64,000 bases of DNA from Kineothrix sp. MSJ-39 (lineage in GTDB: Bacteria > Bacillota > Clostridia > Lachnospirales > Lachnospiraceae): NCBI RefSeq assembly GCF_018917935.1, contig NZ_JAHLPN010000014.1, positions 25,536 to 89,535 of the forward strand, given 5' to 3'. Below are positions 34,954 to 44,154 of this stretch, piece after piece. Position 1 is the stretch's first letter; every line of letters starts with the position of its first letter. A model generated the notes under the pieces. It had not been told where the DNA came from. It worked only from the letters and a program-made list of their open reading frames with translations, and did not search any database. Position numbers and translations under genes: made by a program.

Positions 34954-36273
34954 CTAAGATACACGTCTGACCGACAAAATGGTACGATATGTCGCATAGC
35001 CATATGTAATACCGGTTCTTTCCGTGCTGGCATGCACGATCTGTCCATTGCCCAGATATAAAGCAACATGTCCTGCATAACAGATGATATCACCAGGCTG
35101 TGCATTGGCATAAGAGACTTCCGTTCCGCAGCTTCTCTGGCTGTAGGAATCACGCGGCAGCGAAATACCGAAGTGTGCATAAACAGCCTGCGTAAAACCG
35201 GAACAGTCTGTTCCGTTTGTCAGGGAAGTACCACCAAACTTGTACGGATTACCAACGAAATTGCACGCATAATTTGCAGCCTGCTGTCCAACACCGGATC
35301 CACCTGTCACAGCACCTGCACCCGCATTCATGCTATCCGTTCCCTTGCTGTCATTTCCGGTATCTACCGTTCCCGGATCTGTTGTCTGTGAATCATCACC
35401 CGTATCCACCTGTGCGGGATCGTCTCCTGTGGTCTGCTGCGACTCGTTTCCGGTATCTACTGTCGGTGTCTGATTTGCCTGCTGCTGTTGCTGCTTTCTT
35501 TCCTGCTCCTGCTTCTTTTTAGCTTCTTCTTCCTTTTTCTTCTTTGCCGCAGCTTCTTCCTCAAGCTTTTTGATCTGTGCTGTCTGGTCCTCCAGCTGTT
35601 GCTTGTAAGTTGCAGCCTTCTTCTTGGCGGAAGCAAGCTGTGCATCAAAATTGGCTACCGTCTTTTTCTGTTCATCAACCAACGTCTGCAATGCTGCTTC
35701 TTCCTGCTGCAATTCATAATTGGATGCCTGCAGATCTGCTTCCTCATCTTCCAGTCTGCCCTTCAGCTCCGCTACCTGATTTTTACTCTCGACATAATCG
35801 GACAGAAGCTGTTTATCATATTCATACAGACTTTCAATGTAATCTGCTTTATTAACCATATCCGCATAATTCTGGGATTCTAAAAGCACCTGCAGATAAG
35901 CACTGTCTCCCTGTTCATACATGAACTGGATCCGTTTTTTCATAGAAGCATACTGATCGTCTTCTTTTTTCTGGGCATCCTCATAGTCCTTTTTTGCCTG
36001 CTCGATCTCTTTTTCCTTGACCGCAATCTCATCCTGGCAGATATCAATACTGGTCAGGATATCCACAAGCTGGTCACTGAGCTGATCCAGCTCTTCCTGT
36101 GCCTGCGCCTGATTACTCTGGATCGCAGTGATCTGCTGATTTACACTGTTCAGATTATTCTGTGTCTTCTGTTGTTCTTTCTTCACACCCGAAATAGTAG
36201 TTGCCCGGACGGGAACTACTATTTCCATAACCATGATCAAACTAAGCAGGATACAGCATACTCTCTTTTGCAT
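34954..36273 (-). CDS. Secreted NlpC/P60 peptidoglycan hydrolase with coiled coil
   Basis: A 439-residue exported protein: signal peptide to about residue 24, a long coiled coil (30-265) of the CwlO/PcsB type, a Thr/Gly/Asp linker with repeated VDTGN or VDTGD units (about 275-325), and a C-terminal NlpC/P60 domain. The triad is Cys357 (TDCSGF), His402 (AGHVAL) and His414 (IVHAS). It should cleave peptide stems of peptidoglycan, with the coiled coil acting as an FtsEX-type regulator contact. It follows the trigger-factor lipoprotein gene by 25 bp. Confidence 0.92.
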   Translation of the reverse strand: MQKRVCCILLSLIMVMEIVVPVRATTISGVKKEQQKTQNNLNSVNQQITAIQSNQAQAQEELDQLSDQLVDILTSIDICQDEIAVKEKEIEQAKKDYEDAQKKEDDQYASMKKRIQFMYEQGDSAYLQVLLESQNYADMVNKADYIESLYEYDKQLLSDYVESKNQVAELKGRLEDEEADLQASNYELQQEEAALQTLVDEQKKTVANFDAQLASAKKKAATYKQQLEDQTAQIKKLEEEAAAKKKKEEEAKKKQEQERKQQQQQANQTPTVDTGNESQQTTGDDPAQVDTGDDSQTTDPGTVDTGNDSKGTDSMNAGAGAVTGGSGVGQQAANYACNFVGNPYKFGGTSLTNGTDCSGFTQAVYAHFGISLPRDSYSQRSCGTEVSYANAQPGDIICYAGHVALYLGNGQIVHASTERTGITYGYATYRTILSVRRVS

Positions 36274-36298
36274 CTTTTCACCAATTTCCTATGAATGT

Positions 36299-37576
36299 TT
36301 ATTCTTCTGTTTCAGCTTCAATATCTGTTTCAGTAGTATCTGTCAGTGCAGCATCTTCTCCTGAAACGGTTTCTTCCTCCTGCAGCTCTTCTTCCACATC
36401 TTCCTCTGCAGTATCTGCTGTTGCAGAATCTGTCTCTGTAATAGAGATCGGATCATTTTCTACAATTGTAACCTGATCGATCAGATATTCATTGACACGA
36501 TCTGAAAGTACATAATCATAATAAGCACCCTGACCGATCGCAGAAAGAAGTGCATCTGCGGAGTCATATCCGTAGTCACTGTACTCAGCTTCTGCCGCTG
36601 CCTTAATATCCTCATCGGAAAGACTGATGCCTGCTTTCTTGGCGATGGCAGCAATCGCAAGCTTCTCTTTTGCGGATTCCGCTGCGGATTCCGCTGTCTG
36701 TTTCTCATATTCTTCCTCTGTCAGACCCATATAATTTGTAATAAAGGTTGCCAGATCTACATTATAATAATCTGCATAGGACTGTGCGTTCGCAGCAATA
36801 CGTGTCTTGATATCATCCACAAGTTCCTGCGGTGCATCGGATACTTCACAGGTTGCATAAACCGCATCCCATACAGCACTCTTCTTTGCGTCACTGTTTT
36901 TTTCATCACAGGCGTTTTTCAGATAATCTTCCACATTCTGTCTGTAGGCATCCACCGTATCATATCCGAGATTCAGGCTTGCGATCAGTGCATCATTGAC
37001 CTCAGGCATCTTACCTTCATCAATAGAATTGATTTTTACTTCAAAAACAACTGCTGCGCCTGCCAGATCCGCATTGGAATAATTCTCCGGGAATGTCAGA
37101 TCCAGATTGACTGTTTCTCCTACTGCATGTCCGATCAGACCATCTTCGAATCCATCGATAAATTTACCGGAACCGATCTTCAGATGTGCGCCCTGTGCTG
37201 TACCGCCGTCAAAAGCAACGCCATCCTTTGTTCCTGTATAGTCAATATTGACTGTATCTCCTGTTTCTACGGTCTGCTTATCTGTTGCTGTGTAATCATA
37301 AGCATCCATATATTCCACATAGTAATTGATCTCTTTGTCAAACTGGGCATCTACGTCTGCATCGGTATAAGTATACACATCTGTATTTACCGTAATACCT
37401 TCATAATCACCGAGCTTCACATAATCATCCGTGTTGTAGTCCTTCGTAGAGATAATACCGTTTCCGGAAACCTCTGTTGTATCCTGACTCTGTCCTTCGT
37501 CCTTGGAAGAACCACAGGCGGTCAAAGCTGTCACCATGCAGGCTGCCAGCATAATTGTTAAAATTTTCTTTTTCAT
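36299..37576 (-). CDS. Exported trigger-factor-like FKBP lipoprotein
   Basis: A 425-residue lipoprotein (signal ending VTALTACGSS). It has a PPIase domain of the FKBP type at about 145-235 (GDTVNIDYTGTKDGVAFDGG and IGSGKFIDGFEDGLIG) and a helical domain like the trigger factor C-terminus. The N-terminal ribosome-binding module of true trigger factor is missing. The tail is very acidic. It is likely an extracytoplasmic foldase. The start at 37576 follows AAGGAG. It lies just before the NlpC/P60 gene and may help fold secreted proteins of that kind. Confidence 0.85.
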   Translation of the reverse strand: MKKKILTIMLAACMVTALTACGSSKDEGQSQDTTEVSGNGIISTKDYNTDDYVKLGDYEGITVNTDVYTYTDADVDAQFDKEINYYVEYMDAYDYTATDKQTVETGDTVNIDYTGTKDGVAFDGGTAQGAHLKIGSGKFIDGFEDGLIGHAVGETVNLDLTFPENYSNADLAGAAVVFEVKINSIDEGKMPEVNDALIASLNLGYDTVDAYRQNVEDYLKNACDEKNSDAKKSAVWDAVYATCEVSDAPQELVDDIKTRIAANAQSYADYYNVDLATFITNYMGLTEEEYEKQTAESAAESAKEKLAIAAIAKKAGISLSDEDIKAAAEAEYSDYGYDSADALLSAIGQGAYYDYVLSDRVNEYLIDQVTIVENDPISITETDSATADTAEEDVEEELQEEETVSGEDAALTDTTETDIEAETEE

Positions 37577-37750
37577 AATTTTTCTCCTTTTCTGCACTTC
37601 GCGCTTATTATTCTACCACATTTCGGGAGAAGGGGAAACTCTACGACAAAAATTCATAAAGAATTCATAACTTACGCAGGGCTGCTATTGCGCTGAAAGC
37701 AAAAGAATGTTACAATATTTTCTAGTTTTTAGCACCCTAAGGAGGATAAG

Positions 37751-38227
37751 ATGAGCACACTTAGTATTGTACTTCTGGTCATTCTTGCGGTTCTGATCAT
37801 AGTTATCGCTGTTCTCTATTTTCTGGGCAAAAAAGCACAGAAAAAGCAGGCAGAGCAGCAGGAGCAGATGGAAGCTGCCAAGCAGACCGTCTCCATGCTG
37901 ATCATTGATAAGAAACGTATGAAGATTAAAGATTCAGGGCTCCCACAGATGGTGATCGATCAGACCCCCAAGCTTATGCGCGGTTCCAAACTGCCGATCG
38001 TAAAAGCCAAGATTGGTCCACAGATCATGTCACTTGTATGTGATGAAAAGATTTTCGACAAGGTTCCTGTCAAGAAAGAGGTAAAAGCATCCGTCAGCGG
38101 TATTTACATTCTTGATGTCAAAGGACTCCGTGGAAACAAACAGGCAGAGCCACCAAAGAAGCAGGGCGTATTCAAACGTGCCTGGGCTATGGCAAAAGAA
38201 AAAGCCGGCGTAAAACCGGTCAAATAA
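37751..38227 (+). CDS. Membrane-anchored hypothetical protein, 158 aa
   Basis: Function unknown. One N-terminal membrane helix (about 5-26) is followed by a charged helix rich in K, Q and E, then a small beta-rich region (LPIVKAKIGPQIMSLVCDEKIFDKVPVKKEVKASVSG in outline) and a basic C-terminus. The start follows AAGGAGG. It stands alone, convergent with the HU gene, with a strong shared terminator. The layout resembles small conserved membrane proteins of Lachnospiraceae. Confidence 0.75.
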   Translation: MSTLSIVLLVILAVLIIVIAVLYFLGKKAQKKQAEQQEQMEAAKQTVSMLIIDKKRMKIKDSGLPQMVIDQTPKLMRGSKLPIVKAKIGPQIMSLVCDEKIFDKVPVKKEVKASVSGIYILDVKGLRGNKQAEPPKKQGVFKRAWAMAKEKAGVKPVK

Positions 38228-38239
38228 AAAAGAAAAAAT

Positions 38240-38271
38240 AAATGGGATATATGATATCATATATCCCATTT
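38240..38271. terminator. Bidirectional terminator between the 158-aa gene and hup
   Basis: AAATGGGATATATGAT and its perfect complement form a 16-bp palindromic hairpin between convergent genes. Confidence 0.8.
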
Positions 38272-38293
38272 ATCTTTTCATGTTCAATTTGAA

Positions 38294-38569
38294 TTAAGCG
38301 TTTACTAAATCCTTTAAAGCCTTACCAGCTTTGAACTTAGGAGCTTTAGAAGCAGCGATCTTCATAACTTCACCGCTCTGAGGATTTCTTCCTTCTCTTG
38401 CAGCTCTTTCAGATACTTCAAAAGTACCGAAACCTACTAACTGAACCTTTCCACCGTTCTTTAATTCGTCAGAAACAACATCTGTGAATGCCTTTAAAGC
38501 TGCTTCTGCGTCTTTCTTTGATAATCCAGCCTGTTCAGCCATAGCTGCTACTAATTCTGCTTTGTTCAT
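38294..38569 (-). CDS. hup: HU-family DNA-binding protein
   Basis: A 91-residue nucleoid protein of usual length. It starts [20 protein letters not shown], has [19 protein letters not shown] as the DNA-wrapping arm, and ends [12 protein letters not shown]. It bends and compacts DNA as a dimer. GGAGG lies before the start. A consensus-quality promoter is about 75 bp upstream, fitting high expression. Confidence 0.97.
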   Translation of the reverse strand: MNKAELVAAMAEQAGLSKKDAEAALKAFTDVVSDELKNGGKVQLVGFGTFEVSERAAREGRNPQSGEVMKIAASKAPKFKAGKALKDLVNA

Positions 38570-38641
38570 TTGAACTCCTCCTCTTACTGAGTATTGTTTT
38601 TTGTTTCATTTGACTTTTCTCTCAGAAAATGCCTAATACTA

Positions 38642-38670
38642 TTTATATCCTTTTTTAGATTCTTTGTCAA
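38642..38670 (-). promoter_or_regulatory. Strong sigma-A promoter of hup
   Basis: On the minus strand TTGACA (38670-38665) and TATAAA (38647-38642) are 17 bases apart. Confidence 0.75.
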
Positions 38671-38706
38671 GGCGAAAATGCCCTTTTTTAGCCATTTCCA
38701 AAGTTT

Positions 38707-39207
38707 TTACAAGCTGAGAAGCCGGTCTAGTATCCGCACCAGTTTTTTCCTTCGTTTTTTACGGCGTGGTTCCTCCCTGTACGTCATCTGCTGCTTTTCC
38801 CATGCTTTGATCTGGCTCCATTCCTTTAAGGGTTGTCCGTCCGGCGCCGTGATCGTTTCACCGAATACATGTGGATGGCGGCGTATCATTTTCCGGCTGA
38901 TGTCCTCCACCACATCTTCAACCGTAAAATATCCCTCTTCTTCTGCCAGACGGGACTGCAGCATCACCTGCAGCAGCAGATCTCCCAGTTCTTCCCGCAG
39001 GGCGTCCGGATTCTGCTCCTTTTCCAGAAGTTCAATGGCATCAACCGTTTCTGCCGCTTCCTCCAGCACACAGATCCGCATGCTGCCATGTGTCTGCTTT
39101 CTGTCCCATGGACAGCCATCCTCCGAACGGAGAGCTGCCACGATCTCCTTCAGATCTGTAAAATCTCTTTTTTCTTTCTCCAAATAGTCCGGTCGTTCCT
39201 TCAGCAT
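38707..39207 (-). CDS. mazG: MazG-type nucleotide pyrophosphohydrolase
   Basis: A 166-residue single-domain MazG, about half the length of E. coli MazG. The metal motif is LEEAAETVDAIE with REELGDLLLQVM, and CPWDRKQTH is the typical N-terminal signature. It hydrolyses NTPs to NMP and pyrophosphate and is a house-cleaning enzyme. The C-terminal tail is very basic (RRKKRRKKL). AAGGAG precedes the start. It lies upstream of hup on the same strand, which has its own promoter. Confidence 0.92.
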   Translation of the reverse strand: MLKERPDYLEKEKRDFTDLKEIVAALRSEDGCPWDRKQTHGSMRICVLEEAAETVDAIELLEKEQNPDALREELGDLLLQVMLQSRLAEEEGYFTVEDVVEDISRKMIRRHPHVFGETITAPDGQPLKEWSQIKAWEKQQMTYREEPRRKKRRKKLVRILDRLLSL

Positions 39208-39236
39208 TTTTTCTCCTTTTCCGTCATGCCCGGTTC

Positions 39237-40577
39237 TTATTGCATGCCCGCCAGTGCAGCATCTGCTGCAGCCTTTGCTGCATCTATCGCCGCCGTGGAT
39301 GACTCCAGTTCAGAGAATGAATAATGCACATCCTTCTCGCTGTCGTCCACCTGCAGGGAATAGCTTCTGGTGATATAACCGCTCTTTCGGATAGACACCG
39401 TATAAGAACCACTCTTTTTATCAAAGCTGGTCGGAATCAGTCCAATGTATTTACCGTCCACGTAAAGCTCTCCGCCCTGTGGCGCATCAATGTATACCTG
39501 ATAACCGCTGCTGCTTGCTGTAACGGTGTTACTGCTGACAGAAGATGTATCCGTATCACCGGATCCCTTCTCCATCTCGATATTGATATTTGCCATTTCG
39601 TCCCCGACTTTGATATATTGCGTGATCGTCTTATAGCCTTCCGCTTTGCAGGTCATCTGATGAATGCCATATGGCAGATATACCACTTCGCTGTAATCTG
39701 TATCCATTCCGTCGATCGTCAGATACGCCGTCTGCGGAGAAATGGTAAATACGATCCCGCCTTTTTTATTTTCTTCCGTCTGGGCAAGATCCGATACATC
39801 CACCTGTATTTCCTCATTCGCCTTTACTTCTACCTGCTTCGTTCCCACATTGCTGCCATGGGAGATCAGCATATCATAACTGCCCTCCGGGATGACCAGC
39901 AGCATGTCCTTTTCCACCTTTTTAATGATGGATTGTCCAAATTCCACCCAGCCGCCTTCAAAGGCATCTGCTCCAAGCAGTCTGACATAACCATGTCCGT
40001 TTGTGATCACAATGCTTTCTATGCTGTGATCAACACGTGTTATCCGCAGCGTATCCACCGCATTGATATCCATCAGCGTCAATACTTTTCCCTGCGATAA
40101 CACAACACAGCCCGCAGGAAGCGTAAATTGCTCGCCGCCGATCTCCATAGTATGTGCAGCATGATTAATGCTGAAATTTTTGACCTGCTCTGTCACCACT
40201 GCTGTATCATCCAGCCAGATATTTTTGCACTTTTTGGCATCCTTCTGAAACGTCACCTGTACCAGATCACCACTCTGCAGTTGTCCTGCGACAAGTTCTT
40301 CTCCATGTCGGCTCTTGATCCCTGTTGCATGATCATAGCTGAGCGTATAGCTCTTTTGTACCGTACTGTTCCAGAAAGTGATATAGCCGCCTTCCTGATC
40401 CACTTTTTCTACCACTGCCGTATCCAGACTGTCTGCCAGATCAGCATAGGCATTGTCTGCACTGACTGTTTCTGTTGTGATCTGTTCTGTTGTTCCTGTC
40501 TGCGTAGCTGCATTGCCACAGCCGCAAAGTAAGAAAAGCAGCAGGATACTTGCTGCTTTTTGTATTTTCTTCATCAT
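39237..40577 (-). CDS. PEGA-domain lipoprotein
   Basis: A lipoprotein of about 446 residues (signal ending LLLFLLCGCGN). The body is beta-rich. Near the C-terminus are two PEGA-type surface repeats: one at TAYLTIDGMDTDYSEVVYLPYG in outline, and one around GGELYVDGKYIGLIPTSF with SYTVSIRKSGY. Such domains are found on S-layer-type and kinase ectodomains and probably bind cell-wall components. Two ATGs at 40577 and 40574 fit the GAGG site; both would give the same lipoprotein signal. It follows the CotS-like gene by about 97 bp. Confidence 0.8.
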   Translation of the reverse strand: MMKKIQKAASILLLFLLCGCGNAATQTGTTEQITTETVSADNAYADLADSLDTAVVEKVDQEGGYITFWNSTVQKSYTLSYDHATGIKSRHGEELVAGQLQSGDLVQVTFQKDAKKCKNIWLDDTAVVTEQVKNFSINHAAHTMEIGGEQFTLPAGCVVLSQGKVLTLMDINAVDTLRITRVDHSIESIVITNGHGYVRLLGADAFEGGWVEFGQSIIKKVEKDMLLVIPEGSYDMLISHGSNVGTKQVEVKANEEIQVDVSDLAQTEENKKGGIVFTISPQTAYLTIDGMDTDYSEVVYLPYGIHQMTCKAEGYKTITQYIKVGDEMANINIEMEKGSGDTDTSSVSSNTVTASSSGYQVYIDAPQGGELYVDGKYIGLIPTSFDKKSGSYTVSIRKSGYITRSYSLQVDDSEKDVHYSFSELESSTAAIDAAKAAADAALAGMQ

Positions 40578-40673
40578 TTGATCCTCTTGCATTCCGGTGT
40601 TACTTATTTTCAATCATTCACGCAGATCCGTATTTCGTACGCCTCTGCCTGCGCGACTACAGTATAACACATT

Positions 40674-41678
40674 TTATCTGCACCTTTCCAGCCATTTGTT
40701 CAGGAAGAGCTGCCTTTCCTCTTCCCGTTGCTCAAAGGCAACCAGTTTTTCCTGCTGTCTGTGCGGTGGAAGCGATTTTCTTCTGTTCAGATATCCATTG
40801 GCAACCTTCCAGAATTTTTCAGGATACAGAAATCTCGCATATAAATAACAATATTCCGCATGCTCTACCGGCGTAACTGCTGCATAAGCATCTATCATCC
40901 GATCTGCCAGCGCAGCAGACCAGTGATTTTTCTCCAGTATCTTCCGCATAAAGAAGTAGACATCCTTCATCTGCAGATGGGCACCCAGCTTCTCAAAATT
41001 GCGGAAGGTCATTGTTTTCCCCTGCAAAATGATGATATTGTGCTGGTTCATGTCACCATGCACATACATTTCTTCTGCCAGTTGTTTCTGTTCCAGAGCC
41101 TGCAGACAGGCTTCATCCAGAAAGGACTGTGCCAGCTTGGTCTGCTGCCAGTAGCACTCGTAAGCCCGCAGAAACATGAGTGAGAACTCATCCTTTCTGG
41201 GCAGCCGCCTCATGAAATTGCGTGCTCTTACAAGCTCCGCATCCTTCCGCTTAAAATCCTCTAAAAGCCGGTCAGCCTGATAAGGCTGCTGGGCCTGCAA
41301 ATGCCGCATAGCCATATGCAGCTTTGCCATACACTGCATGGCTTCGATGCACTGCCGCTCCTGCGTGACATTACATTCGTATCCGTCCAGATATTGTTTT
41401 GCAATATAATTCTGCCCCTCATAATCGCTGCAGTATAGCTCTCCCTCCGTGGTTGGCAGAATGTGATCCAGCTTTCCGTCAAATTTCTGCGCGATCTGTT
41501 CCATTCTTTCACGCACAAAAAGAAGACGATCTACAGATCCCGCATACTCCGTCAATGCGATCTCACCCTGCGGCGTTGTCGCAATGAGCATGCCCCGTCC
41601 CTTTCTCGTCTTCTCTATTTCCAGATCATATTTTTCAAATAATGTAACCGCTCTGTCGTTCACGCTTTTTCCCTCCAT
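40674..41678 (-). CDS. CotS-like spore-coat protein / phosphotransferase fold
   Basis: The 334-residue protein has the aminoglycoside-phosphotransferase (choline-kinase) fold of the CotS/YtaA/YsxE group. The catalytic loop is VHGDMNQHNIII, with a helical C-terminal lobe. The usual metal-binding DFD after the loop is replaced by FRNFEKL, where only an Asn-Phe-Glu remains, so catalysis is doubtful. Members are spore-coat components made late in sporulation. It is consistent with spoIIID elsewhere in the window. Confidence 0.82.
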   Translation of the reverse strand: MEGKSVNDRAVTLFEKYDLEIEKTRKGRGMLIATTPQGEIALTEYAGSVDRLLFVRERMEQIAQKFDGKLDHILPTTEGELYCSDYEGQNYIAKQYLDGYECNVTQERQCIEAMQCMAKLHMAMRHLQAQQPYQADRLLEDFKRKDAELVRARNFMRRLPRKDEFSLMFLRAYECYWQQTKLAQSFLDEACLQALEQKQLAEEMYVHGDMNQHNIIILQGKTMTFRNFEKLGAHLQMKDVYFFMRKILEKNHWSAALADRMIDAYAAVTPVEHAEYCYLYARFLYPEKFWKVANGYLNRRKSLPPHRQQEKLVAFEQREEERQLFLNKWLERCR

Positions 41679-41725
41679 AAGACGATGCTGTGCATCTGCC
41701 CTTACCTATCTTATGAAGGCGGTAT

Positions 41726-43054
41726 TTAAAAAATGCCCTTTGAAACAATATCCAGCAGTTTTTCTTTCGTATTGAGCTGCGGCTCCTCCAGTACTCTGTC
41801 CAAAAGACCGGAAAGTGTCTGTCCGATCGCAGGTCCCGGCGTGATACCTGCGGCGATCAGATCCTTACCGGATACGGCAAGCTTTTTTAAAGAAAAGCAG
41901 TTGTCCGCTGCTTTCACTTCTTCGTAAACCTTCCGCAGTCTGGCAAGTTCTTCCAGTTTTTCATCTCTCTTGTAGGTGCTCTGTGCCATAACATCCGCAC
42001 GCTTTACTTCCAACAGGAGCAGAAAGATCTCCTCTCCGAGATCACAAAGGGCTCTTCTGACATATTTTGCCTGCGGTATGATCTTTCTGTCATGATTTTT
42101 TACCAGCTTCGTTACTTTTCCGATCGTGTCATTATCAAATTTCAGGCGCTGCAGGATCTCCTTTGCCATTTTGGCGGATAGCTCCGCATGGCCGTGAAAA
42201 TGATCGATCCCTTCCGCATCTGTTGTCTTTTTAGCGGGTTTTCCCATATCATGAAACAGCATCGTAAGGCGCAACACCTTATCCGCCGGTACTTCTTCCA
42301 TGGCACGGATCGTATGCATTCCTACCGAATAAAGGTGATGCAGATTTTTCTGTTCCGTTTCCATCATCCTGTCAAATTCGGGCATGATCACCTTTGTAAT
42401 ACCTGTTTCATACAGGATCTTCATATGCCCCGGATGATCACTGACAAGCAGCTTGACAAGTTCTACCTGGATCCGTTCCGCACTGATCTTCGTCAGCGTA
42501 TCTGACAGCCGGCGCATCGCAGCTTCTGTTTCTTCCTCGATCGTATAACCAAGCTGTGCTGCAAAGCGGACTGCCCGCATGATCCTGAGTGCATCTTCCG
42601 AAAACCGCTTCTCCGGTTCTCCGACTGCACGGATCACGCCTTTTTGCAGATCCTGCTGCCCTTCAAAGGCATCTACCAACCCCTTGCTGTCATTGTATGC
42701 CATCGCATTGATCGTAAAATCACGTCTTTTCAGATCCTCGATCAGACTCGGTGTAAATACCACCTGCTTCGGATGCCTGCCATCCTCATACTCGCCGTCG
42801 ATCCGATAAGTTGTCACCTCATAACCAACATGATGACACATGACCGTAACAGTGCCATGCTTGATCCCTGTATCGATCGTATGTGGAAAAAGCGCCTTTA
42901 CCTGCTCCGGTAACGCGCTTGTCGTAATATCCCAGTCATTGGGTGTTCTCGAAAGCAGACTGTCTCTGATACAACCACCTACGGCGTATGCTTCAAAGCC
43001 CGCTTTTTCAATTTTATGGATAATAAATGCCACATCCTGTGGTAATACGATCAT
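41726..43054 (-). CDS. cca: CCA tRNA nucleotidyltransferase
   Basis: A 442-residue class II polynucleotide-adding enzyme that builds or repairs the 3' CCA of tRNA. The head carries VGGCIRDSLL and NDWDITTSALPEQ; RRDFTINAMAY is the next conserved block. An HD domain (LFHDMGKP, HGHAELSA) follows and may give 2',3'-phosphatase activity. The start is the first ATG after AAAGGAAAG. It starts 13 bp after the YgjP gene stop. Confidence 0.93.
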   Translation of the reverse strand: MIVLPQDVAFIIHKIEKAGFEAYAVGGCIRDSLLSRTPNDWDITTSALPEQVKALFPHTIDTGIKHGTVTVMCHHVGYEVTTYRIDGEYEDGRHPKQVVFTPSLIEDLKRRDFTINAMAYNDSKGLVDAFEGQQDLQKGVIRAVGEPEKRFSEDALRIMRAVRFAAQLGYTIEEETEAAMRRLSDTLTKISAERIQVELVKLLVSDHPGHMKILYETGITKVIMPEFDRMMETEQKNLHHLYSVGMHTIRAMEEVPADKVLRLTMLFHDMGKPAKKTTDAEGIDHFHGHAELSAKMAKEILQRLKFDNDTIGKVTKLVKNHDRKIIPQAKYVRRALCDLGEEIFLLLLEVKRADVMAQSTYKRDEKLEELARLRKVYEEVKAADNCFSLKKLAVSGKDLIAAGITPGPAIGQTLSGLLDRVLEEPQLNTKEKLLDIVSKGIF

Positions 43055-43067
43055 ATGCTTTCCTTTT

Positions 43068-43706
43068 CTATAATTCCAGTGTATGCCCGTTGTCCTTCAG
43101 CCACTTCCGCTGCTGCTTATAATCGGGCATCAGGGATTCCACAAGTGCCCAGAACCGCGGTGAATGGTTCATCTCCCTGAGATGGCAGATTTCATGTACC
43201 ACCACATAATCAAGCACCTTCGGCGGTGCCAGCATCAGCTTCCAGTTAAAAGACAGCGTCTTATTGGAAGAACAGCTTCCCCACCTTGTCTTCTGCCCGG
43301 CAATACGGATCCTGTCATAAGAAACACCCAGAAGATAAGCATAATACGCTGCTCTTTTGGGGAAATATTCTTTTGCCGCTTCTCTGTAACGCTTTTCCAA
43401 AGCACTTCTCTGCTCCTGTGTATAACGACTGTCTCTCTGCGCTTCTCTTTTCTGCGCTTCCTCCAGCCTTTGCCGCTGCAGCAGTACCTTTTCGATGATC
43501 CAGCCACGCTTTTCTTCTGCCATTCTGGCTGCTTCCCTTACACTTCCTGAAAGTGGCAGATGCAGTATCACTTTGCCCGTCGCTTCTATTGAAATGCCAT
43601 AGCTTTTGCGGTCAGACCATTTCAGTGTACACACAATATTTTCCTTGTGCGGATATGGCTCGCGCAGGTGATAATGCAGCGTATATGTCTGTTCTGAATT
43701 TTTCAT
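43068..43706 (-). CDS. YgjP-type M48 metallopeptidase-fold protein (DUF45)
   Basis: A 212-residue protein with the zinc-protease motif VVVHEICHLREMNHSPRFW, where HExxH plus the later His give the metal site, preceded by TRWGSCSSNKTLSFNW, the DUF45 signature. The role is unclear; relatives have been linked to DNA-repair or restriction systems and to general proteolysis. The start at 43706 follows GAGGG; an ATG at 43727 is almost as good. It sits between a small membrane protein and cca. Confidence 0.86.
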   Translation of the reverse strand: MKNSEQTYTLHYHLREPYPHKENIVCTLKWSDRKSYGISIEATGKVILHLPLSGSVREAARMAEEKRGWIIEKVLLQRQRLEEAQKREAQRDSRYTQEQRSALEKRYREAAKEYFPKRAAYYAYLLGVSYDRIRIAGQKTRWGSCSSNKTLSFNWKLMLAPPKVLDYVVVHEICHLREMNHSPRFWALVESLMPDYKQQRKWLKDNGHTLEL

Positions 43707-43743
43707 TCTGATCACCCTCTGATACATGGCAGATCCCACCGGT

Positions 43744-44115
43744 CTATTTTTCTGCCCGGTTTTGCTCTCTTTCGCATGCCCGCTTGTACATTTCATCATA
43801 CTGCCTGTACATTTTCTGAACACCGTTCTCCAGCAGGTAATAATGCATGATATAGGGAACAAGCAATACAAGCAGTGCAATAAACAAAGCTACCAGCCCG
43901 GGCTGAAACGCAAATACCAGCGCAAAAAAAGTAGCAAATGCTAACAGCGCAAACGTCAGTGTCACCAGAAGGTGCACAAGCCGCTCATGCATAAAGAAAG
44001 TTAGCTGCAGCTTATGCTCCTCCATGATCTTTTCATAATCTTCTTCATTTTTGCCTGCATCATCTGCCAAAAGCTGATCGATGTAGGCCATATACTTTAA
44101 TATTCTTTCCTTCAT
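43744..44115 (-). CDS. Small membrane protein, 123 aa
   Basis: Function unknown. A charged N-terminal helix (residues 1-45) is followed by two hydrophobic helices (about 47-68 and 72-95) and a charged C-terminal tail with YRQYDEMYKRACERE. GGGAGG precedes the start. It is 39 bp downstream of ackA and 17 bp upstream of the YgjP alternative start, so it may share the ackA transcript. Confidence 0.75.
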   Translation of the reverse strand: MKERILKYMAYIDQLLADDAGKNEEDYEKIMEEHKLQLTFFMHERLVHLLVTLTFALLAFATFFALVFAFQPGLVALFIALLVLLVPYIMHYYLLENGVQKMYRQYDEMYKRACEREQNRAEK

Positions 44116-44154
44116 AAAACCGCCTCCCGGTTATACAAAGCCCATGTGCATAAA

